From NCBI GenBank assembly GCA_049974825.1, contig JBNGDJ010000107.1, positions 1 through 8,013 of the forward strand: a stretch of 8,013 bases of DNA, in the 5' to 3' direction. Shown here one piece after another: positions 1-5,293 of this stretch (position 1 is the first letter of the stretch; each line of letters begins with the position of its first letter). Made by a program: the position numbers and the translations under genes. The notes beneath the pieces are model-generated. The model was not told the DNA's origin and searched no databases. It worked only from the letters and a program-made list of their open reading frames with translations. Source of the DNA: JBKHDT01 sp049974825. Its GTDB lineage: Bacteria; Pseudomonadota; Gammaproteobacteria; Halothiobacillales; Halothiobacillaceae.

Positions 1-190
1 CGTCCAGCCCGTCCGGGTACTGCTGGGCCCTTTGGGTTTCCAGAAACTGGTAGGGCGGCTGCTGGGACCAGGCCGCTGTCAGCACCTGGCCGGAGACGGC
101 GCTTTCGAGCGCGCCCGCCGCCACCGGCCCGGGCAGTGTGGAAAGGGTCCAGAGCAATAAAAGCAAGAACGACAGCGACGAGATCCGCAT
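1..190 (-). CDS. N-terminal fragment of an exported protein, probably a family 3 periplasmic solute-binding protein
   Basis: This open frame starts at the ATG at 190-188 and stays open to the left edge, giving 63 codons with the rest outside the window. The first residues form a classic Sec signal peptide: MRISS, a leucine-rich core (LSFLLLLLW), then small residues ending near PVAAGA. The mature part begins with a beta-strand-like VLTAAWSQQPPYQFLE segment and soon after PDGLD. This resembles the opening of SBP_bac_3 domains (a 'PPY.F' turn, then 'G.D'). Such domains occur in amino-acid ABC transporter binding proteins and as sensor domains of kinases or cyclases, and the fragment is too short to choose between these. 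An in-frame ATG 17 codons upstream (241-239) is a possible start. Neither ATG has a strong Shine-Dalgarno sequence, and I prefer 190 because it puts the hydrophobic core right after the start. It follows msrPQ on the same strand after a 365-base gap, so it is probably transcribed separately. The family assignment is inference from a few residues. Confidence 0.6.
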   Translation of the reverse strand, partial: MRISSLSFLLLLLWTLSTLPGPVAAGALESAVSGQVLTAAWSQQPPYQFLETQRAQQYPDGLD

Positions 191-555
191 CCGTTGCTGG
201 GTAGAAAGTCCGTTCCTTTGCCTTGTTTGTAGCGGTCCCATCGGAAAGGGCTTGCCGGGCATTTTTTGACGCCATGCGCAGGGGGTTCGATTGGTTCGGG
301 AATCTCCGGCTCATGCTTCACACGCCGGGCCGGGGCCTGAATGCATCAACACAGCAAGACGCGGCGAGGCGTCCGCCACAGAATGGCGGTGCGGAGGCCG
401 GTCATAAACGCGGGCTTCGCCAGCAAGCGGGTCTGGTTGGCACTGGCCCATAACTGCAAGTGGCCATTGTCGGCTTCTTGCGGGGTTTCCCTTGAGGCTC
501 CATGAATTGTAGGGAAAATCCGCCGGGATGCCAGTCGCTGACCGAAACTCAGCCG
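191..555. other. Intergenic region between msrQ and the exported-protein gene
   Basis: This 365-base stretch holds no gene I can support. Its minus strand should carry the 3' end of the msrPQ transcript and the promoter of the exported-protein gene at 190. A small hairpin is visible at 373-389 (CCGCCA / TGGCGG around a 5-base loop), but no T-run follows it on either strand, so it is not a convincing rho-independent terminator. TTTCCCT (486-492) and AGGGAAA (511-517) could pair across an 18-base loop, also without a T-run. Short open frames exist on both strands, but none has a good ribosome-binding site or a recognisable product. Confidence 0.5.
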
Positions 556-1203
556 TTACGAGCGTTTTCGATATGGGTCTCGGTCATGAGACCCCATGAC
601 AGAACCGGCTTTCGGGGGGCGAAGGGCTGGAACCCGCGCTATCAGCAGCAGGGCGAGGATAACGGCGTAGATTCCGGGCTCGAGGTAGTCCGCCCGGGTC
701 AGCCAGAGGTGATGCAGGATGGCAAGCATGCCGGCGAGGTAGACACCACGGTGCAACCGACGCCAGTAACGCCCCAGCCTGCGCTGGGCGGCGACCGTGG
801 AGGTGGCGGCGAGGGCCAGCAGGATCAGCCAGGCGCCTGCCCCTGCGGTGATATAACTGCGGTGAACAAGGTCGTCCAGCACCAGTTGCCAGTCCCAGAG
901 CAGGTCCAGCCAGAGCCAGGTCAGCAGATGCAGGCAGGCATGAAAAAAGGCGAACAGGCCGACAAGCCGGCGAATGCGTGCCAGCGGAGCATAGCCGGTC
1001 CAGCGTCGCAGTGGTGTGACCGCCAGGGCGAGAAGCAGGGCCCACATGGCGTGGCGCCCGGTCTGGTCCAGCAGGTAGGCAATCGGCTCGACACCCCAGC
1101 GGCCCAGCAGCCCTTCAATGCCCAGCCAGGCCAGCGGGGCCAGCATGAGGACCCACGCCGACGCGACAAGCCAGCCGGGCCGGCTGCGGGCAGTCGCTGC
1201 CAT
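556..1203 (-). CDS. msrQ: MsrQ, haem-binding membrane subunit of the MsrPQ methionine sulfoxide reductase
   Basis: MsrQ (formerly YedZ) is an inner-membrane b-type cytochrome of the ferric reductase-like family. It passes electrons from the respiratory quinone pool or flavin reductases to periplasmic MsrP, which repairs oxidised methionines in envelope proteins. The 215-residue product matches the usual length of about 200-215 residues and has around six hydrophobic segments: near 11-33, 41-63, 80-100, 117-136, 150-168 and 175-193. Candidate haem-ligand histidines are H88 and H92 (FFHACLHLLTW), H151 (RRLHRGVYLAG) and H164/H165 (ILHHLWL). H51 in TGRHAMWALLLALAVTPLRR lies in a conserved-looking stretch. 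The gene follows msrP with a TGATG junction: its ATG shares one base with the msrP stop, which implies translational coupling and fixes the start. The C-terminal tail is short and basic. No clear terminator follows. Family identity is secure from the hydrophobic pattern, the motifs and the msrP partner. Confidence 0.95.
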   Translation of the reverse strand: MAATARSRPGWLVASAWVLMLAPLAWLGIEGLLGRWGVEPIAYLLDQTGRHAMWALLLALAVTPLRRWTGYAPLARIRRLVGLFAFFHACLHLLTWLWLDLLWDWQLVLDDLVHRSYITAGAGAWLILLALAATSTVAAQRRLGRYWRRLHRGVYLAGMLAILHHLWLTRADYLEPGIYAVILALLLIARVPALRPPKAGSVMGSHDRDPYRKRS

Positions 1204-2114
1204 CAGTAGTGACGGGTCAGGTCCATGCCTTCGTAGAGCGACGCGACCTGATCGGCATAGCCGTTGAACATCAGCGTGCGGCGCCGGCCCCGCTCGCCGA
1301 TGCGTCGTTCTGTGCGCTGGCTCCAGCGCGGATGATCCACTTGAGGGTTGACGTTGGAATAGAACCCGTACTCCTCGGGCTGCATGCGGTTCCAGGTGGT
1401 CGGCGGCTCGGATTCCACAAACCGGATGGCGACAATCGACTTGATGCTTTTGAAGCCGTACTTCCAGGGAACGACCAGACGCAGGGGCGCCCCGTTCTGG
1501 TTGGGGAGGGGCTTGCCGTAAAGTCCGGTCGCCAGAATGGTCAGCGGGTGCATGGCCTCGTCCATTCGCAGACCCTCGACATAGGGCCAGTCCAGGATGG
1601 CCCGTCGTTGGCCGGGAAGATTGTCTGGGTCCAGGATGGTTTCGAAGGCGACGTAGCGGGCACTGCCCATGGGTTCGGCCGTGCGGATCAACCGATTGAG
1701 CTCGAAACCGGTCCAGGGGATCACCATCGACCAGCCTTCGACGCAGCGAAGGCGGTAGATCCGCTCCTCAAGCGCGTCCTGCGGAATCAGATCTTCCAGC
1801 GTGAAGTTGCCGGGATTGTGGCAGAGCCCTTCGACGCGCAGGCGCCAGGGTTCGGTCTTCAGACGGTGGGCATGGCGGGCCGGATCCTCCTTGCCCGTAC
1901 CAAGCTCATAGAAATTGTTGTAGTGCGTGATGTCATGCAGGGAGGTCAGCGGCTCGTCTGAACTGCTGGCCGCGGTCGCCGGGCCGGCGCCAATCAGGGT
2001 GCCCAGCGACAGCGCTGCCGAGCCTTGAAGAAACCGTCGACGGTCATGATAGACCGCTTCCGGCGTGATTTCGGAGGGACGAGGTGTGTTCGGGTCAAGC
2101 CGGCGTATCAGCAT
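1203..2114 (-). CDS. msrP: MsrP, periplasmic molybdopterin-dependent methionine sulfoxide reductase catalytic subunit
   Basis: MsrP (formerly YedY) reduces R- and S-methionine sulfoxide in periplasmic proteins using a molybdenum-molybdopterin centre, with electrons from MsrQ. The 303-residue product has a twin-arginine signal around residues 24-30 (DRRRFLQ) followed by a hydrophobic stretch and an Ala-rich cleavage zone near 46-50, so it should be exported folded by Tat. Family landmarks are HYNNFYELG (64-72), RLRCVEGWSMVIPW (121-134) with Cys124 as the expected Mo ligand, YVAFET (154-159), DEAMHPLTILATGLYGK (185-201), the NGAPLRLVVPWKYGFKSIKSI block (207-227), and a C-terminal FNGYADQVASLYEGMDL. 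The frame stays open for 47 codons upstream. I chose the ATG at 2114 because GGAG (2126-2123) sits 8 bases before it and it gives a typical Tat leader. Its stop overlaps the msrQ start by one base. It lies 79 bases after the LysR gene on the same strand, with no visible terminator between them. Confidence 0.96.
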   Translation of the reverse strand: MLIRRLDPNTPRPSEITPEAVYHDRRRFLQGSAALSLGTLIGAGPATAASSSDEPLTSLHDITHYNNFYELGTGKEDPARHAHRLKTEPWRLRVEGLCHNPGNFTLEDLIPQDALEERIYRLRCVEGWSMVIPWTGFELNRLIRTAEPMGSARYVAFETILDPDNLPGQRRAILDWPYVEGLRMDEAMHPLTILATGLYGKPLPNQNGAPLRLVVPWKYGFKSIKSIVAIRFVESEPPTTWNRMQPEEYGFYSNVNPQVDHPRWSQRTERRIGERGRRRTLMFNGYADQVASLYEGMDLTRHY

Positions 2115-2122
2115 GGCAGGCG

Positions 2123-2126
2123 CTCC
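2123..2126 (-). promoter_or_regulatory. Ribosome-binding site that decides the msrP start
   Basis: The minus strand reads GGAG 8 bases before the ATG at 2114. The longer frame beginning at 2255 would run into the LysR coding region and lacks a Tat leader at its N-terminus, so this site supports the 303-residue form. Confidence 0.6.
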
Positions 2127-2193
2127 GGTCCAGAGTTGAGGTGCACAGGCCAAGAGGACCCGGGGAAGGACCCGCCGGTTCCCGACGGTGCGG

Positions 2194-3147
2194 TCAGCCG
2201 ATGCGCAGGTAGTCCCCGCCGTTGGCCTTGAGAAAGGACAGAAAGGCCTGCGCAATCACCGAAAGTTCCTTGCCGCGCGGGTAGACGATATTCCAGTAAC
2301 TCTCCAGGGGAAATCCGGTGACATCCAGCTTGATCAGCGGCCCGTCGTGATGCTCAAGGTTCAGGGCGTGTTCCGAGACTACAGAGACCCCAAGTCGTCC
2401 CGCCACGGCATGCTTGATCGCCTCGTTTCCTTCCAGAACCAGCCGCCCCTGCAGCTTCAGCCCATGGCGGGCAAAGTAGTCTTCTACCCGGCGCCGGATG
2501 CCCGAACCGGTTTCTCTCAGGATAAACGGCTCCTCAGCGATGCGGGCCAGAGGGATGTCCCGCTCGCCGGCCAGCGGGTGGTCCCGGTGGGCGATGACGC
2601 AGAGCGGGTTGGGCGCGAAGGGGATCATCTCAAGATCCATGCTGACGTCGGGTACGTGCCCGATGATGTAAAGGTCGGAGAGATTTTCCTCGATACGTCT
2701 GATCAGGGCATCGCGGTTGGATACCTTCAGTTCCAGCTCGATGTCCGGGTAACGCGCCGCAAAGTCACCGAGGGCCAGCGGGGCGAAATACTTGGCCGTG
2801 GTAATCACCGACAGGCGCAGGCGTCCGCGCTTGAGTCCGCGCAGATCATCCAGCGACATCTGGACATTGGTCAGCCCGTCAATCACTTCGCGGCAGGTGC
2901 GGGCCAGCATCTGCCCGGCCTCGGTCAGGTAGATCCGTCGGCTGATCTGCTCGTACAGCGGCATCCCCGCGGCCTCGGCCAGGTTCTTGATCTGCGTGGA
3001 TACTGTCGGCTGCGTCAGATGCAGCTCTTCGGCGGCCCGGGTAAAGCTGCCCAGACGCGCCACCGCCTCGAAAATCTCGATCTGGCGGAGCGTGGCGTGG
3101 CGGAGCAGGTATCTCGGGTCCCGTCCCGGTTCCAGGGATTCGGTCAT
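2194..3147 (-). CDS. LysR-family transcriptional regulator, CbbR-like, probable regulator of the dab operon
   Basis: This 317-residue protein has the standard LysR layout. A winged helix-turn-helix spans roughly residues 18-78 (RQIEIFEAVARLGSFTRAAE, then LTQPTVSTQIKNLAE and LTEAGQ), followed by a linker helix and a two-lobed effector-binding domain (about 108-308). Segments such as TTAKYFAPLALGDFAARYPD (116-135), NLSDLYIIGH (155-164), NPLCVIAHRDHPLAG (180-194) and FILRETGSGIRRRVEDYF (208-225) are typical of the CbbR branch, which controls CO2-fixation and carbon-concentrating genes in autotrophs. The start at 3147 has GGAGG (3157-3153) 5 bases upstream. The gene is divergent from dabB-dabA across 451 bases, the usual arrangement for a LysR regulator and its target. 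Two identical dyads in that interval are candidate operators. It could also influence msrPQ, which lies directly downstream on the same strand. The effector is unknown. Family is certain; regulation of dab is inference from position. Confidence 0.93.
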   Translation of the reverse strand: MTESLEPGRDPRYLLRHATLRQIEIFEAVARLGSFTRAAEELHLTQPTVSTQIKNLAEAAGMPLYEQISRRIYLTEAGQMLARTCREVIDGLTNVQMSLDDLRGLKRGRLRLSVITTAKYFAPLALGDFAARYPDIELELKVSNRDALIRRIEENLSDLYIIGHVPDVSMDLEMIPFAPNPLCVIAHRDHPLAGERDIPLARIAEEPFILRETGSGIRRRVEDYFARHGLKLQGRLVLEGNEAIKHAVAGRLGVSVVSEHALNLEHHDGPLIKLDVTGFPLESYWNIVYPRGKELSVIAQAFLSFLKANGGDYLRIG

Positions 3148-3215
3148 GCGGTCCTCCGTGACAAGCAGGGGGTGCGGGCGAATTCTGCCATGTCATTCGA
3201 ATTTTTGCTGCATGT

Positions 3216-3233
3216 CATTGAGGATTATCAATG
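3216..3233. promoter_or_regulatory. Dyad 1: CATTGA-N6-TCAATG, candidate operator near the LysR gene
   Basis: This is a perfect 6-bp inverted repeat separated by six bases (GGATTA), and the same twelve arm bases recur in dyad 2. It contains the T-N11-A pattern used by LysR regulators and also matches the FNR/ANR consensus TTGAT-N4-ATCAA with one mismatch (TTGAG). Flanking GCATG (3210-3214) and CATGC (3234-3238) extend the symmetry with a one-base offset. It ends 68 bases before the LysR start codon, a position suited to autoregulation. Which protein binds is not decidable from sequence. Confidence 0.55.
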
Positions 3234-3309
3234 CATGCGGGGTTTCCGCCGAAGGTCAAGCCCGCCCGGACGAAGGTGCGCAAGCGTACAGAAAACCCCG
3301 TTGTAACGC

Positions 3310-3364
3310 GGTTTGAAGCGTGGCTTGACGTATGTCTATCGAGACTCAGGGACGGGTTTGAAGC
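3310..3364. repeat. Direct repeat GGTTTGAAGC, two copies in the divergent region
   Basis: The ten bases GGTTTGAAGC occur at 3310-3319 and again at 3355-3364, 45 bases apart, between the two dyads. They could be protein-binding half-sites or simply a chance or duplicated segment. No clear sigma-70 promoter pair overlaps them. Confidence 0.4.
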
Positions 3365-3368
3365 CAGC

Positions 3369-3386
3369 CATTGATCAGGATCAATG
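3369..3386. promoter_or_regulatory. Dyad 2: CATTGA-N6-TCAATG with an exact FNR/ANR-type box
   Basis: The arms are identical to those of dyad 1, here around TCAGGA. The inner part, TTGATCAGGATCAA at 3371-3384, fits the FNR/ANR consensus TTGAT-N4-ATCAA at every defined position. It also fits the LysR T-N11-A pattern. It lies near the middle of the divergent region, about 213 bases before the dabB start and 222 before the LysR start. Possible binders are the neighbouring LysR protein or an FNR/ANR/DNR-family regulator that responds to oxygen or nitric oxide. I could not place a convincing -10 element at the spacing typical of FNR class II activation, so the FNR reading is not proven. Confidence 0.55.
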
Positions 3387-3508
3387 ATCTACCCCGAAAA
3401 ATCGAATTGGTGCCTGTAACGGCGCTTGGCTAGCTTTGACGCTGCCAAACCGCTGTTCGACGGTCGCTGCAATCCGGGTGGCCCCAAGTCACCCGATTGG
3501 CGCCGGAG

Positions 3509-3564
3509 TTAGGGAAGGTCTGCACAAATCCATGGATGGATTTGTGCAGAGTTTCCTTAGGGAA
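3509..3564. repeat. Long palindrome bounded by 8-bp direct repeats, just upstream of dabB
   Basis: A perfect 15-bp inverted repeat (TCTGCACAAATCCAT at 3519-3533; its complement at 3536-3550) has only GG between the arms. Outside it the symmetry continues imperfectly for about eight more pairs. The octamer TTAGGGAA flanks it on both sides (3509-3516 and 3557-3564). This could be a miniature mobile element with a target-site duplication, or a regulatory hairpin in the dabB leader. No T-run follows it, so it is not a standard intrinsic terminator. It ends 20 bases before the dabB ribosome-binding site. Confidence 0.7.
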
Positions 3565-3583
3565 CAGTCGATCGCAACCCACT

Positions 3584-3591
3584 GGGAGGGG
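3584..3591 (+). promoter_or_regulatory. Strong ribosome-binding site that fixes the dabB start
   Basis: GGGAGGGG precedes the ATG at 3599 by 7 bases. The same frame can be extended upstream to a TTG at 3497, but that extension would translate the palindrome and has no comparable site. The start at 3599 is therefore preferred. Confidence 0.8.
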
Positions 3592-3598
3592 CAGAAAC

Positions 3599-5266
3599 AT
3601 GTCCACGACATTTGCTGCGCAACTGACCGGCTGGCTGCTGCTGGCCATGCCATTGATGCTGATTCTCGCCGGTCTGCCCGCTGCGCGGGCCGGGGTGGAG
3701 GCGGCGCGTCGGTATCGTCGCCGGGTACAAATCGTCACCATGGCCGCGCTTGGGGCCGCAGTGCTGGCGGTACTGGCCTACCTGTTCGGGAGCAGTGCGA
3801 AGCTGGTACTCGGCGGTTTCATGCTGCCAGGCGACATCAGCCTGAATGCCCTGTCGGTGCAGGTGGATCGGGTCACTCTGGCACTGGCGGCGCTGGTGGC
3901 CTTCGTCGTTGCTCTGATTGCTCGCTACTCGGATCAGTATCTGGACGGCGACCCCCGTCAGGGACACTTCTTCCGGATGCTTTCGCTGACTGCCGGCCTC
4001 TTCATGCTGGTGGTGATTGCCGACAATATCGCACTGTTCACCGTCGCGATCATAGCAACCGGTTTCACGCTGCATCAGCTGCTTCTTTTTTACCGGGACC
4101 GGCCCAAGGCCGTGATGGCGGCGCACAAGAAGACACTGTTTTCACGCACCGCGGATGGCGCCTTGCTGGGGGCCACCCTCCTGATCGGCTTTCAGGTCGG
4201 CAGCTTTGAATTCGATGCCCTGGCAGCCTACGCCACCCAGCACGAGGGGGCACTGCCCGCAACGCTGCATCTGGCCGCCTGGTTGATTGTCATCGGCGCG
4301 GTGCTCAAGAGCGCCCAGTTCCCCTTCCACGGTTGGCTGTTGCAAGTCATGGAAGCGCCGACGCCCGTCTCGGCCCTGATGCACGCTGGCATCGTGTACA
4401 GCGGCGCGATCATTGTCCTGCGCAGCAGTGACTTTCTCATGATTGAAGGCACGGCGCTGATCGCGCTGGCCGTTGTCGGCCTGGCGACGCTCATTATCGC
4501 CTCGCTGGTAATGCTGACCCAGACGGCCATCAAGGCCTCGCTGGCCTGGTCCACGGTCGGCCAGCTTGGCTTCATGCTTTTCGAGCTGGGCATGGGGCTG
4601 TTCGCGCTGGCGCTGCTGCACCTGATCGGTCATTCGCTCTACAAGGCCCACGCCTTTCTGGCCTCTGGAAGCTCCGTTGACATGCTGCGTCAGCCGGCGC
4701 CGAAAGCCAGAAGGGCCTTGGGCGGGGCGACATGGCTGGCCGTAGTCGTCGCCAGTGTGGGCGTGACCGCGGGCCTTGCCTGGGCGATGGGCCTGAGCGT
4801 AGCCCATGAGCCGGCGCTGCTCGCCCTCGTTGCCATTGTTGCCCTGGCGGTGACCCAGCCGGTGCTGAAGGCGGCCACCATCGCGGAGGGGGCCGGACCT
4901 GTCGTTCGGGCGGCACTGGTTTCCACAAGCATGGCCGCGGTTTACTTCGCGCTGCACGCGCTGTTTGTCACCGTTTTCGGGCTCGAACTGGCACCCATGC
5001 CGCAGCAGATTGATCCGGCTTACGGCCTGCTGATCGCCGCCGCCATTGCCGGCTTCCTGTGGCTGGCTTGGGTGCAGGCACTCGGCAACCGGGCCATGGG
5101 CGACGGGGGGCGTCGTGCGCTCTACGTTCACCTGTACAACGGGCTGTATGTCGACCTGCTGGTCGAGCGTCTGTCCTACCGGCTCTGGCCCCACAAGGTC
5201 GGTCGTCGCGAAGGCCGCCGCAGCGATGCTGCCTTCGAGGCGGTCAGCGCCACGCGCCAGTCCTGA
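3599..5266 (+). CDS. dabB: DabB, NuoL/MrpA-like proton-conducting membrane subunit of the DAB inorganic carbon transporter
   Basis: DabB is a polytopic inner-membrane protein related to the antiporter-like subunits of complex I (Proton_antipo_M). With DabA it powers accumulation of dissolved inorganic carbon, by coupling cation flow to CO2 hydration. The 555-residue product is hydrophobic almost throughout, with roughly 13-14 membrane segments. Family signatures are KSAQFPFHGWLLQVMEAPTPVSALMHAG (237-264), where K237, H244 and H262 match the proton-channel Lys/His of NuoL-like proteins, IKASLAWSTVGQLGFM (311-326) with K312, and HLIGHSLYKAHAFLASG (341-357) with H341, H345 and K349. The C-terminal YVHLYNGLYVDLLVERLS (509-526) looks like the DabB-type tail rather than a NuoL tail. 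By eye, the glutamate of the NuoL TM5 'GWE' motif is replaced by Ile152. The gene leads a two-gene operon, 27 bases before dabA, and is divergent from the LysR gene. No other complex I or Mrp genes are present, which argues against those alternatives. Confidence 0.93.
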   Translation: MSTTFAAQLTGWLLLAMPLMLILAGLPAARAGVEAARRYRRRVQIVTMAALGAAVLAVLAYLFGSSAKLVLGGFMLPGDISLNALSVQVDRVTLALAALVAFVVALIARYSDQYLDGDPRQGHFFRMLSLTAGLFMLVVIADNIALFTVAIIATGFTLHQLLLFYRDRPKAVMAAHKKTLFSRTADGALLGATLLIGFQVGSFEFDALAAYATQHEGALPATLHLAAWLIVIGAVLKSAQFPFHGWLLQVMEAPTPVSALMHAGIVYSGAIIVLRSSDFLMIEGTALIALAVVGLATLIIASLVMLTQTAIKASLAWSTVGQLGFMLFELGMGLFALALLHLIGHSLYKAHAFLASGSSVDMLRQPAPKARRALGGATWLAVVVASVGVTAGLAWAMGLSVAHEPALLALVAIVALAVTQPVLKAATIAEGAGPVVRAALVSTSMAAVYFALHALFVTVFGLELAPMPQQIDPAYGLLIAAAIAGFLWLAWVQALGNRAMGDGGRRALYVHLYNGLYVDLLVERLSYRLWPHKVGRREGRRSDAAFEAVSATRQS

Positions 5267-5280
5267 TCCGTCGGATACCT

Positions 5281-5285
5281 GGAGG
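5281..5285 (+). promoter_or_regulatory. Ribosome-binding site of dabA
   Basis: GGAGG lies 8 bases before the ATG at 5294, inside the 27-base dabB-dabA gap. It shows that dabA has its own strong initiation signal rather than depending only on coupling to dabB. Confidence 0.8.
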
Positions 5286-5293
5286 TACCCATC

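Noticed and set aside
502..1209. Plus-strand open frame opposite msrQ
   Set aside because: Low-complexity Gln/Pro/Gly-rich translation, antisense to a clearly recognisable gene; it is a by-product of high GC content.
2115..2255. Longer msrP starting at 2255
   Set aside because: It overlaps the 3' end of the LysR gene, and the Tat leader with a proper GGAG site begins at 2114.
3325..3353. TTGACG as a -35 element for dabB
   Set aside because: No sequence resembling TATAAT lies 16-18 bases downstream.
3497..3598. N-terminal extension of dabB from a TTG at 3497
   Set aside because: It would translate the 3519-3550 palindrome, has no good ribosome-binding site, and adds a hydrophilic leader untypical of the family; the ATG at 3599 follows GGGAGGGG.
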